Source of the DNA: Pseudoscleropodium purum
Lineage: Eukaryota > Streptophyta > Bryopsida > Hypnales > Brachytheciaceae
Reading direction: 5' to 3'
NCBI GenBank assembly: GCA_963969395.1
Contig: OZ017805.1
Coordinates: 3,534,001 to 3,598,000, forward strand
Length of the DNA: 64,000 bases
Within the stretch, counting starts at the first letter, position 1, and each line of letters opens with the position of its first letter. Positions 33,967-45,130 of this stretch are shown here, in pieces. The position numbers and the translations under genes are program-made. Under the pieces are notes generated by a model, which was not told the origin of the DNA, searched no databases, and saw only the letters and a program-made list of their open reading frames with translations.

Positions 33967-36900
33967 ATGGCGGCAACTGCTGACTCAGCTATACAAAAAT
34001 CTAGAGTTGTAGCCCGGATGGTTTGACTGGTTATCCCTTCCGATCTGAGTCACCAAGCGCAGTTAGAGAAGGACCTCATGTGTATTGGGTGTGTCGGGTT
34101 GTTAGATAGGCCGTGGAGTATGAAGAATGAGGAGATGATTCAGGAACTCATTTACAAAGTTCTGAATTAGTGTAAGTTGACAGTAAGAGGTTGACCTATA
34201 GCTTGGACGGAAGACATCTTGGCAGATGTCTATTTGTTTAAGAGGAATGGGCTCGGATTAGTTGGAAGAGATGACAAGTACGTGACCAGAAAGTTCCAAA
34301 GTCAAGCCTATCCAAAGGACGGATTTGCCATTAGCAACTGTAAAAACGAGAGGCGTAGACGGGTATTGGATTTTCTTATTCCAAATTTGTATCCGAAAAA
34401 GCCTACTCGCGTTACGGTCACGGTGGTGAACACCATTTTCGGGGCCTTTGAGGACCGGATTGTCCATTAGATGATTCAAGAAGTCGTAGGCAAGCTACTA
34501 GAGCATGTAAGCTGAGCAAAGCATAGCCCTATCACGCCGTATCTATTCCACCTCTATCACCACAAGGAGGTCTTGAATGTCGGAGAGACGATTGAATACA
34601 ACATTGAAGTCGACATCTTGAAGTACTACTTCACAGAAGAGTTGGAAAAGGAGAAGAAGGAATCCAAAGAAGAGTGACCGGAAGAAGAAGAAGAAGAAGA
34701 AGGGACTAAGATTGAAACACCCCTATACAGGGCTTCATTTTTGTCAATACTAAACCCTTTGCCTCATTGTGAATCAAATCACACTTACATCATAAAAAGA
34801 TTTTGGGTATCCCTTAGAGCTAAATTTAGAGATTTCCAACCAAAATATTGAGTAACCATAAGATTTGCTATATCCAAAAAGTGCTTGTAATCCATCACTC
34901 TCTATTTGTAAGCATCAAACTTAGGATAAAAAATCCCATCAATAGAAGTCCATGTGCTTGTTACTTAAAAACTTGCACTAATTCCATGTTGTAAGAACCG
35001 GATTTGAAGGTTGTGCCTCACCTGTGCCCGTCCCAAACACAACACAAACCAATGTGAAGTCAGTGAGGATGCACGAGGTGTCTTCAGCAACAACCAATTG
35101 CTATCTATGTCGCAAATCCAACAAAAACAAAAACAAGAACTAGTAAACACGGTCACAAAGTAAATTCCATCATAGTCACAACAATATCCAAACACAATCT
35201 ACAAAGATGCAAAACGCTAGGAGACCTTTGCCATTCCTCCCACAAGGTAGAAGCCCAAGAGACAAGTACAAAATGAGGAAAAATTGCTCCAAGGTAGAAC
35301 CGCCACAGCCACGATCACAAAAAGTGAGGCAAATGGAATGTGGAAGGCCATCATATGCTTAACCTAATTGGAGGGAAAACACTCCAACTAGTAATTTAGG
35401 TAGTTGGAAATAACTCCCAGCCAAGGTAGTGGCTAGTGTGGGCTATAAAGATCCATCAAGGCCACACCCATAGTGGGTGGGTGGGAAGTAACCCATCAAA
35501 CTTGAAATTGCATAAATCTTCCATGAAAAGGACTAGAAATAAAAATCATGCCTCATGGGAATTTTGATATTCATATGCAAAGAAGGGATATTATAGGTAA
35601 AATTTTCCATTGAGCCAGGGCTATAGAAAAATCCCTTATTTCTAAAGCCAAATCAACATTAGTAAAAGCATGAAATAAAATCAGAAAAATATGGGCATTT
35701 AAGGACTTAAATTGTGAATTTATAGTGTCCTAAATTTGTACAAGAATAATTATACTAGGTAATGGATACATGACCTATTACCAAGTATGTGTGCTTGAAA
35801 CAAAATACAATGGGGCATTTAATAACTATGGGGAATAGGTCAATGACTCATTAATGGTTAATGGACAAAACCATACCATGAAATGTTTGAAACACCTAGC
35901 AAAAACTTCACATGGTAAATTCTTATGTAATTTCAAACACTAAAATTTGACAATTTACATAAGAAGAAGAAGAAGAAGCAGTGGACCAAAAATGAAGGTA
36001 GTCCATTGATCCGGTGACACGGGGGAAGGCGCCAACACCGGAACAGAAGGAACTAATTCCAGATTCGGATCATCTTCAAGAGTTTAAGTTCTTTGAAGCC
36101 GGAATCCAGTGGATGCAATAGGCCAAACAAATGTATGGCGATCTGGAGGATCACGTGCTTCTTATTGCAAATGAATTCAAAGTAGAGTCGGACCAAATTT
36201 TGGAAGAGATCCAAGAACGCCCGAATCTTGAGGAGTTTCGATAGAAGGAGGAACAAATCTAGAAGTTGGAGAGGAAAGGGACTACTTCAAGTTCCAACTC
36301 GAGTGGACGGAGGGGGAGTTGAACAAAGCAAGACGGAAGGAGATAGAGGCTCTTCGACTCATCCACGACCTCAAAGAACTCATCATGGTTCTGGAACATA
36401 TGGTGATCCGAGCTGACCTCTACACTGTTTGGTTGGTGAAAGAAGGGCACATGACCGGATCTAGGATGGTAAAGATCTTGGTCAACTTCGAAGCCCGGAT
36501 GGAGATTGTTTTAAAAGACATGCGAAAGTTGTTGGGGTACTTGGATCCGAAACGGGCCATCAACTTAGAAGGGTTTTCGAAAGTCTCCAAGAGCATATTC
36601 TAGGATACTCTAATTCGACAAACTCTGATCCGGTAGGCTTCAAGTCGCCCAATCTAGCCCCAATCGGAGGGACTGAAGTTTATCCTCACCCCAATTGTAG
36701 GACCCTCAAGTAGCCAAATGCGGACTCCATTAGGACCAATAGGACTTGAGTCGGAAAAAGGGGTGAGTGGGAAGTCTGTTCCGGCAAAACAAGCACTTTC
36801 CGTCCCGATTTTCCCACCACTTGGGAATATTACAACCGGAAAGTTTAGGGTACCCAAATTATCGATTTGCAGCAATCTCGACGCACAGATTGGAATGATG

Positions 36901-37206
36901 ACGAATCCGGCTCGATCTCACCCGGAAGACTTCTCTCATATGTAGCAATCGACTCTAAAACGGGATTGTGTTGAGATTGCACTGAGTGAACCACCGCAAG
37001 CCAAAGACTGGGAGATTCAAGAGATTGAGTAGTCGGAAAAAGAGGTGCTAAAGTCCGGATCTAAGGAAGAGACGGAATCAAAAGACTTGCCTCCCAAGGT
37101 TTCATAGAAGCTCCAAATTCGGTCATTAGTGAAGAATACGCCAGTGATGGTTTCGGTGAAGACTCTGGACAATCAAAGTGGGAGCAACTCGAAGAAGGCA
37201 CGGTGA
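33967..37206 (+). pseudogene. Copy D version of the element protein, decayed and interrupted
   Basis: Starts at ATG 33967 (MAATADSAIQKSRVV) and ends at TGA 37204-37206. Blocks: DLMCIGCVGLLDRPWSMKNE (34070-34130), then VYLFKRNGLGLVGRDDKY and VTVTVVNTIFGAF (34230-34450, open for 83 codons), YLFHLYHHKEVLNVGETIEY, and an acidic Glu run at 34660-34700 where a 1.26-kb insertion splits the frame. It resumes at 35961 with DFLEEI-like acidic and coiled-coil sequence, HMTGSRMVKILVNFEARMEI (36440-36500), and the tail SEPPQAKDWEIQEIE (36985-37030). Stops stand at several Trp and Gln positions. The protein is homologous over its length to the frame in copy A, with an extra C-terminal tail of about 100 residues. 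Confidence 0.75.
34703..35960. mobile_element. 1.26-kb insertion in the acidic repeat of copy D
   Basis: Copies A, B and C run straight through the Glu-rich segment; copy D leaves it after a GAAGAAGAAG run at 34702 and re-enters in an identical run at 35961. The inserted sequence shows no terminal inverted repeat, poly-A or coding relic. Near its right end TTCTTATGTAA pairs with TTACATAAGAA (about 35921-35965), a subterminal hairpin that partly uses host bases. The (GAA) repeat obscures any target duplication. Confidence 0.6.
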
Positions 37207-37529
37207 GGTAGATAGGGCATAGGTAGTTAGGTAGGATTTTTATCTGGAACTGGAATTCCTAGCGTACATCTGGGTTCCAAATCGTTTTGGAGATTCCAAA
37301 CTTGTAGAGATAATTGGGTTGTGAACATTCCGGATATCCCGGGTTGTTCACTGGTTGGTTGCCCTAATTTTCGGGATGCCTTTTTGGCTTTTCAGGCATT
37401 GATTTTGGTTTTGGTTTTTGATTTTTAAAGGTGGGCAAGTTTGTTGCCCTCTCATTCCATCCTAGTTATTTTGTTGTATTTCATTCTCTTCTTTAATTTG
37501 AGTCATTAGGTGAACATTCTGGCTCTAAT

Positions 37530-37789
37530 CATGCTTGTCATAGTGGACGGACGTCCGGTTCGCCCATCTGTTAGGAGTCCCGCCCGTCTGATACAGTCAA
37601 AATATAGTTGACTTTCTGATAACGGAAAAATAGTCCACGTGGATGCCATGTGGATTAAGGAACATGCTGGGCATGGACGAGATCGTCAGGGCGCGGACGA
37701 GGTGATGTGTCATTCCGCAAAATTGCACAAGTTACAAAATTAAAGTCGTCTGGTCCGATGACCCTAACTCGCCCGTTATGACAACCATG
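37530..37789 (-). mobile_element. hAT-type MITE family 2, copy 1
   Basis: A 260-bp unit with ends CATGCTTGTCATA and TATGACAACCATG, bordered by GCTCTAAT at 37522-37529 and again at 37790-37797, a perfect 8-bp duplication. It is inverted relative to the second copy at 60299-60554 and matches it throughout. Eight-base duplications and CA/TG ends fit the hAT superfamily. It has no coding capacity and is inserted in copy D. Confidence 0.88.
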
Positions 37790-38616
37790 GCTCTAATTGT
37801 GTCTCCAGATTGTATTGGTTTGTTGTTTTGAGTGTTGAGATGTGAGAAGGATGAGTGAGGAGGAATTTGGATTTCGAATAACTCAATTGGATTGAGGGAG
37901 TACTATTGTAATGATGTTAGATTCGTGACAAAGAAGCTGCACGTGGTGCCTTTGAACTATTGAAACGGTAATTCGGTTTCTAGTGAAGAGTGGTGTGAGT
38001 GCAGATTTAGAATTGGAAACAATTTTGTATGGAGATTAGTGACTGTCAGAGGAAACTCCCACTCATTAGAAGGTCTGCCAACTTTAGGATCTATCTTATA
38101 TCTAGAAAGATTACTCCCTTGTCAATTTTGGGCGTCTGAGATCTATCGTTGTAGTAAGGAAGAGTGAACGTAGTCTTGAGTGATCTGCATTCCAGATCGG
38201 CCATCCCAAATGTTGTGAGGATCCGGATCTACCTTTTGTTCTACAACACCTTGAGTACTTGGATGTTTGTTGTTTGTTTGTTTTTGTCTATATAGTGAAT
38301 AGACATGAGTGGTGAAGTCCCTACCCCTCAAAAGCTCAATTGTGGACCCTCTAATGGTAAAATAAAGGAATTGAAAACTTATTTGTTAAGGGGCAAAATC
38401 GGAAAAACCGAGTGATACAGGATCCAGATTGAAATCCAGATAGTAGTGATTCTGGAAAAGAGAGTGGAAAAGAGTAGTTGGAAGAAGAAGAAACAATCAT
38501 CTGGATATTGGAGTTTGGAAAGGCATCTAGAATTCTCTGGGACAATAACTCATGTCATCTTACCACATTATTATGTATAAAGATACTTACGCCTAGACTG
38601 CGCGTGCGACAGTATA

Positions 38617-38728
38617 TACAATTTGGTTCAAAATAGTCCACCCTAAATCACGGACTATTCCTAAAAGAAGTCGAGAGGCTGCTCTTGCAAATTTGAGTAG
38701 GGCAAACTACATGGACCCTTGATTGATT
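38617..38728 (+). pseudogene. Probable C-terminal remainder of the DUF7869-like relic
   Basis: Immediately after copy D a plus-strand frame reads TIWFKIVHPKSRTIPKRSRE and AALANLSRANYMDP before a stop at about 38726. If one GTATA copy and the element are removed, it joins a frame of the sequence before 33498 (VSCVVY then TIWF). The choice of frame before the junction is uncertain, so this is an inference. Confidence 0.4.
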
Positions 38729-38729
38729 A

Positions 38730-39796
38730 TCAAGTCCTGCAGTTTATAGCCATTGAGAGATCTTCAGATGCAATCTTCGTTTGACATCACAATTGCATTG
38801 TCGGGTTTTCTCGTACACGGTTCTATACATCTTTTTAGAGTTTAGAATTGGAAATGCAGAATGTGCTATCATATTCAGGGTGAGCACCAAATTCCTTCTG
38901 CTAGTTGTAGTAATTGCTTTGGCTTCGTTACCTTCGGTCACTATTCCATCTTTACATTCTTGTTGTAGATCTTGTAAGTGATAATGCTAATGACATTACT
39001 ACAAAATAATTTTGTTGCTTATAGTATTACTACTCTTAATATCATTTTTAATTTCCTTATTTTCATCATTTGTGACCTTTTTTTTCCTAGTTCTCTAGAT
39101 TGTACTTTCTACCAGCTTTAAAAATTGCAGCCATCCACCATATGAATATGGAAGAAGGCATTGTAAGTTTTCATGTTTACTCTCCATGCGATGAACAAAT
39201 AAGGACATAAGACGCATTGTGCACGACATTAATAATGAACCCACTTATCTTTCAAGGTTTACTTAGTTCTCCATCGAGAGACTTCCGATTAGTCCTTCCC
39301 TTTGGAGTCTTGACTTCAAGTGGTAGCGTAAGCAATCGTCAATCACAATTTTTTCCTTTCTTGACATGTACCTATACAACCTGTCGAGGTACCATTTCAC
39401 CCCTCATGTAAAACATTTATTCTAGAGAACTCAACACATATTGTAGCACAAATTATTTTAGGTATCAAACTTGCACAATAGCATAGTAATAAAAGAAATT
39501 CTAAACTTCCACGTTCTATTGCATTACATTATAAAATTTGACATTAAAGTCATAAATGTTCTAAAAGAGTTCACGGATATTCTACACATTTATCAAGAGA
39601 TTTCGAGATGGATTCTCTATCATCATCAAGCATGGACATGGATTCATTCAATGGACCTGTCTAGACTAATCCTAAACACTTCTCTAATACTGTCTTTTCA
39701 AAATTCCCATGTTCAAATGAAGGGTCTACTAGATACCTTCAAAATAAGTTAGAACTCTTTATAGCCTAATTTCTAAGCCTTACAATAACTCTCCCT
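38730..39796. other. Unassigned DNA
   Basis: No recognised gene. A GAGAGATCTTCAGATG copy of the palindrome lies at 38756 and a weaker ATCAAGAGATTTCGAGATGG at 39594. A 93-codon plus frame at 39471 is not recognisable. Confidence 0.4.
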
Positions 39797-40000
39797 CAGG
39801 GTTGACAAGACGTCCGGACGCGGACGCTGTCATTTGCGGACGTCGTCCGCCCCGCTTGCCCTGTCCACCCCGCCTTGTCCGCCCCACTTGTCCCGCCACA
39901 TCCATCCGCCCCGCCCATCCGCCTTCCAACGGCGGGAGGGACGTTGCGTCCGTAAGGACGGACACTATTTTGGGGCGGACGTACTGATTTGTCAACCCTT
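39797..40000 (+). mobile_element. hAT-type MITE family 1, copy 1 (CpG-rich)
   Basis: Ends CAGGGTTGAC and GTCAACCCTT; CTCTCCCT occurs on both sides (39789-39796 and 40001-40008), a perfect 8-bp duplication. The 204-bp interior is unusually GC- and CpG-rich (runs of CCGCCC and GGACG) in an AT-rich setting. It is a shorter relative of the copies at 48207 and 50345, sharing TATTTTGGGGCGGACGT near the 3' end. The short open frames over it are artefacts. Confidence 0.9.
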
Positions 40001-40043
40001 CTCTCCCTAAACACTTTTATATAATATAAACTTCACACTATAT

Positions 40044-41645
40044 CTAGACATCTCCCGTTGCATTGCTTAACCGCATGCTTTGGGGAATTTGGGCATTTAC
40101 TGTTTTTAGACTTTCAATAGTCCAAAAATAGTTAAATATAGCATCTTTCAATGTTATCCACTCTATACGCCCACCTCCAAGGCATCCACAGTCACAAACA
40201 CTCTTCCAACCAAAACTCATAATCCACTCAATGACTTGAACTTGCCTGCAATTCAAAGCAGAGCATTTTGTACTCTTGGTGAAATTCACCAATACATACC
40301 ATGGATAATAGAGGTGTTTACATACAGAGACAATCATCTCAAAATGTGGAAATGGGAAACTATAGAAGGTGCACATGGAATCTCTTCCTCTACTACTTAA
40401 TTCTCCCTTGACATACACCATCAGTAATGGCCTCAAATAAATCCGCATGATGCACGCCCCAAATAAGCATGTTCCTCTTGTAAAGCACGAACTTGCATTT
40501 GCATCAATATAACTTGGTGGTGCTGGAGCTTCAAAGTCACTTCAAACTTAGCGACTTTGCCCTCCAACTTGTTTACTTGTTGAACTTTATTGTATATTAA
40601 ATCATTTTATGCATCCACCTTCTTCTTTAGCTTCAAATCCACCCCCCCATCCATGGTTGTTGCTTGCAATTGCTTCTCATATGCTTTTTGTTTAAGCTTT
40701 ATGATCTTCACCACCCTTTTGTGATGATTCAAAGCATTTGTAGACCTCTCCTTTACTTTAGTTGCCTCTTGCTCAACCTCCACCCTAGCTTCCAACTCCA
40801 AGTTCTCTATAGCCAAAAATTGTCCCAAGTACTCTAGCCTGGAATTACATTCCTCTTCTTCCAACACCAAATCCACCTATGGATCTCCCTCTACCCTCGC
40901 AAATTTTAGATTGCAACTCCCATCCATTGATATGAAGTTTCCGCCAAGCCTCCACTGTCTCTATTTCTTTCACCTTTTCCTTTATCTTTTGCAATTTGAA
41001 AACATTGCGCTTATACAACATTGTTGGATTTTATTAGTAGCCTCCCCATATGTGGCCCAATTAATGGGGATGTTTTCCTCTTCCAAAACAATCCCCCATG
41101 CCATCTTATGAGGAAGTAGGGTATGAGGTACTCCTTGTTGATAAAGAACTCATAAGAGCTCTTTTATCCTCTTCTTCAATTGCGATGACTTCACGTCCTT
41201 CCAGTTGTATCCATAGCATCCATGTAAACCTACCGACTTTCCAAATACCTTCACACACTTCTTGTCATCAAATTTCTTCCCTTTCTACTTTGTCAACCAA
41301 TTCGACAAGTATCCTTCATCTTTGAAGTTGTACTTCTCTACAAAATCAACTTTGGTTCGTATAGGTGGTAGATCAGTGAGCTTCTTGAGCTCATCATCCA
41401 CATCATTGGCATTGAACTCCTTAGCCTCCTCCTCCTTGTCACTACTAGAACACTCATTGCCAGAATGCTCCTCACTGCTAGAACACTCTTTGCTAATAGA
41501 ACTCTCATTGCCCTTCTTGACATCTTGTTTTATTTGTTCGACTTGGGGTTGGACTTAGGCTTGTGCAAGTGCCCTTGCTTGTAGCACCAATGCAAAGCCT
41601 TTGCCTCTGACTCGTGTCATTTCTTGCCTCAAATGTAGCAAACAA
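40044..41645 (-). pseudogene. Decayed coiled-coil protein gene
   Basis: Minus-strand coding-like sequence can be followed from about 41645 to 40450 with a few stops and at least one frameshift. It begins VRGKGFALVLQARALAQA, then has a Ser/Glu-rich segment, PPIRTKVDFVEKYNFKDEG with GLHGCYGYNWKDVKSSQLKK (about 41200-41340), PHKMAWGIVLEEENIPINWA (about 41060-41120), VKEIETVEAWRKLHINGWEL, and a long Glu/Lys/Leu coiled coil (40876-40607 is open for 89 codons). The last part (40448-40044, 134 open codons, Cys- and Trp-rich: GWKSVCDCGCLGGGRIEWIT) is in another frame and may be a separate exon or chance. No family is recognised. A GACATCTCCCGTTG relic of the palindrome lies at its 3' edge. Confidence 0.45.
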
Positions 41646-43049
41646 CAAAATCATAATCTAAAACCTCATACTTAGTCGACATACCTACTTTCGAAACAAT
41701 TGAGATGGAGTGCCAAAGATAGAGGTAGGACTGACTGTACACATTCCTGTATGTCACGTACAAATTTATACATATAAATGCAATTGGAAAATGGGATTTG
41801 CTTTTTGACAACCTGAAACTGAATTCACAAATTCGATTAAAACATACGAATGTGACTAAAAACAGTGTCGCCAACACAAGATCCACAATGACCATTACCA
41901 ACTCTTAAACCCTAAATCCTAAGTTGTCTAAAATAAATACAAACCTCCTAAAATAGTACATGTAGTACAAAATTTATATGCAAGAGGTCTAGACAAAATA
42001 CATATTCCAGTACAACACATTGAAATTGTACACATGGTACAAGTAGGAAGTAGAGTTTTCTCACCCCTATCTTCCACACCATGAAATGGGATTCACTAAA
42101 CCAATTTGGCCATAAAGACTATGACTGAAAACAATATTGTCAATATCTGAACCCTGAACACAGATTATTATTTTCAAAAGGAAAAAGAATAAAACAATGT
42201 AGGAGGCCACCTACTACTACAATATAATCAAAGGTAATAGGAGATGGAAACTAGTCAAGGTGTACCAAAATCCATCTAAATTGAATAGTGAAACAACAAC
42301 AGCAATACAACATTCTTATGCTTAGCGCATACTCAAAACAATGGCCTTATAGGGAGGGACAATCTTGATGCACTACTCCTTCTCCCTTCCCAATGTGTTG
42401 AATCTCACAACAATGCTTTGGGCCTTCTTCACCTTCTTCGTTGAAGTAAATTTTTTATTAAGCCACCAACACAAGATCCACAATTTGTTGACCACTAAAG
42501 TTGTTAAAAGGCTTTGGAATGAACTGCATTTCAACAAATGGAATTGGGGTTCATTGGAAATCCATCCTAAATCAAAGATTGAGAACCTAAAAACTAAAAA
42601 CAGAATGTTGCTAAGCCGAATACAACATCACTAAGTTGAACCTAACATCACCAAGAAAATAAGGGTGCAAAATTGAGAACTAGCGTAAATGGGTGAGAAA
42701 GAGCACTCCCACCTTTAAACTACTATCAATTACAGGTCATCACCGTAACTCCAACTAGATGTCACTAGTCACCGTATGAAATCACAAGTTGTTACCAAAA
42801 CTAGAACCAAGTACCACCAATAACCACATAAGTTGACATGACCCCTTTCCTAAAGAGACCGTTTTATTCATAATGAATCATAACCACCAATGAATGCAAG
42901 GAAGTATTATTAATAATATACATTTCAACTTATATTTATTTTACTGAGTGATATATTACAAGTTTTAGGAAATTTGAATCATTGGTTTTCAATTGGTTCT
43001 ACATTTAAATAATATTAGTTGTCCTTATCTTTTTTAAATATTGAACCGT
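41646..43049. other. Unassigned AT-rich DNA
   Basis: Frames of about 90 codons exist on either strand (41629-41901 minus, 42365-42634 plus) but have no recognisable motif or paralogue here. Confidence 0.4.
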
Positions 43050-45130
43050 AGTAATGGAAAAAAAAAACTTATTCTTAAAAGAGAAAGATTCTTTTATTCT
43101 AGACCAAAGTAACTATTTCTTTATTTCTCTAAAAGACATATTCAACTATAGTAATGAAAAAACAAAGGTGTTATAGGTTTTATTAAAAAAAATTAAAACT
43201 CCCTTATGAAACAAAAATGGCTATTCTTATTTTTATAAAGAAATATTCAACCATTATGATGAGAACAAAATAGGTATTTTTATAAAAAAAAAATACTCAA
43301 CTAGTCATCATAATGATGAGAATTCTTGTTCTTATAAAAGAAATATGAATCAACCATAGTAATGAAAAAAATGGGTAATTTTATTCTTGTAAGAAAAATA
43401 TTCAACCACAGTAATGAATAAAAGTTTGATGTTAGTGTGAAAAAAATATTCTACGTGCCTAAACAATGATGCATAGGATTTTCATATTTTTGTAGAAGAG
43501 ATATTCAACTATAGTAATTAAGAAAATAGGTATTCTTATGAAATAAATCTTCAATCATAATAAAGATGTATATGTGGTTATTTTTATTCTTGTAAAGAAA
43601 TACTCAATCCTTGAAAACAAATAAAAATAGGTCACATGTTTGTAAAATAAATGTGAATCAAGTATTGTTATGAAAGGAAATGGATATTTTTATGAAATAA
43701 ATCCTAAACCATAATAAAGATGTATATGTGGATATTTTATTTTTGTAAAGAAATACTCAATCATTGAAAACAAATAAAAATGGATATTCATATTTTTATA
43801 GAAGAAATATGAATGGACTTTAGTAATGAAAGAAAATGGATATTTTTATAAAAAAAATACTCCAAGTGCCATAATAGGGATCGTGCATACCTATGTTGGT
43901 ATTTTTGTGAAAGAAACTATATGAATCAACCATTATAATGAAAAAGAATGGGTACTTAGATTATTCTTCTAAAAGAAATATTCAACCATAGTAATGAATA
44001 AAAATTGGGTACTTATAAAAGAAATACTTTAAGTGCCAAAACAATGATGTATAGGGTTTTCATATTTTTGTAGAATAAATATGAATGAACTATAGTAATA
44101 AAAGAAAATGGGTATTCTTATAAAATAAATCCTCAAGCATAATAAAGATGCATATGTGGATATTTTCATTCTTGTAAGGAAATAATCAACCGTTCAAAAC
44201 AAATAAAAATGGGTATTCATATTTTTCTAGAAGAAATATGAATGGATTATAGTAATGAAAGAAAATGGGTATTCTTATGAAATAAATCTTCAACCATAAT
44301 AAAGATGTGTACGTGAATATTTTTATTCTTGTAAAAAAATACTTAATCCTTAAAAACAAATAAAAATGAGTATTCACATGTTTGTAAAATAAATGTGAAT
44401 CAAGTATAGTAATGAAAGGAAATGGTTTTTCTTATGAAATAAATCCCAAATTATAATAAAGATGTATATATGTAGCTATTTTTTACTTTTAAAATAAATA
44501 CTAGACCATAATAAAGATACAAATCCCTATATTTGACTATTTGTATTTTTGATAAAGAAATATACATGAACATAGTAATGAAAAAAATGGCTATTTTAAA
44601 AAAAATCCAACGATAGTAAGAATAAATATGGATATTTTTATTCTTGAAAAGAAATATTCAACTATTGAGATGATAAAAGATGCGTATTCTTACCAAAAAA
44701 AAAGGTTCAACTATAATAAAAATATATGCAGATATTTGTATTTTTGTAAAAAAAAATATTCAACCTACAATGATGACAAAAATGGATATTCTTATTTTTT
44801 TAAAGGAAAGATTTAGGAATAATAGAAAATAATAGTAGGTGTTTCTATTTTTATAAAGGAAAGATTCAACAAGATTAAAATATATCGTGACTATATTCTT
44901 ATTCTTATAAAAGAAAGATTAAATGATAATAATGAATAAGAGATGTTTTGTTTTTTATTAAAAGAAATATGTGATGATAAGTCTTGTTTTTATTCATATA
45001 AAATAAATTTGTTTAATGATAATTAAAGAACAACTAATTTGATTCTTATCAATAAAATAAGTGATATTGAATTACAAATATATATTTTATTTTTATAGAG
45101 AGATTGTAAGTGAAAAAAAATTAAGAAGTA
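43050..45130. repeat. AT-rich satellite with three nested periods
   Basis: About 2.1 kb of variant units of roughly 52 bp with the theme TATTCTTGTAAAGAAATATTC, AACCATAGTAATGAAA, AAATGGG. Landmarks give higher periods: TAATAAAGATG falls at about 43558, 43712, 44140, 44297 and 44453, so triplets of units repeat every ~155 bp. GTGCCAAAACAATGATG-like segments at about 43457 and 44033, and AATCAACCAT blocks at 43345 and 43925, give a 576-bp repeat. Order decays towards 45.1 kb. The many short frames of I, Y and K residues are artefacts. Confidence 0.8.

Larger units (their letters stand above)
33503..38611 (+). mobile_element. Copy D: complete LTR-like element with later insertions
   Basis: Begins TGTAAGAGCACAAAAATTC and ends GACTGCGCGTGCGACA, flanked by GTATA on each side. 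Subtracting a nested MITE (37530-37789) and a 1.26-kb insertion (about 34703-35960) leaves about 3.58 kb, matching copies B and C. No LTR pair is found inside. The last ~75 bp agree with copy B (CTTACGCCTAGACTGC). A TATATAG sequence near 38290 is not conserved in B or C. The element sits inside the DUF7869-like relic, whose coding-like sequence appears to resume at 38617. Confidence 0.85.

Noticed and set aside
34703..35960. Helitron
   Set aside because: A subterminal hairpin exists, but there is no CTRR end, no TC start and no A-T insertion site.
39780..40014. Four overlapping frames of 60-72 codons
   Set aside because: They lie on the CpG-rich MITE at 39797-40000 and result from its lack of stop codons.
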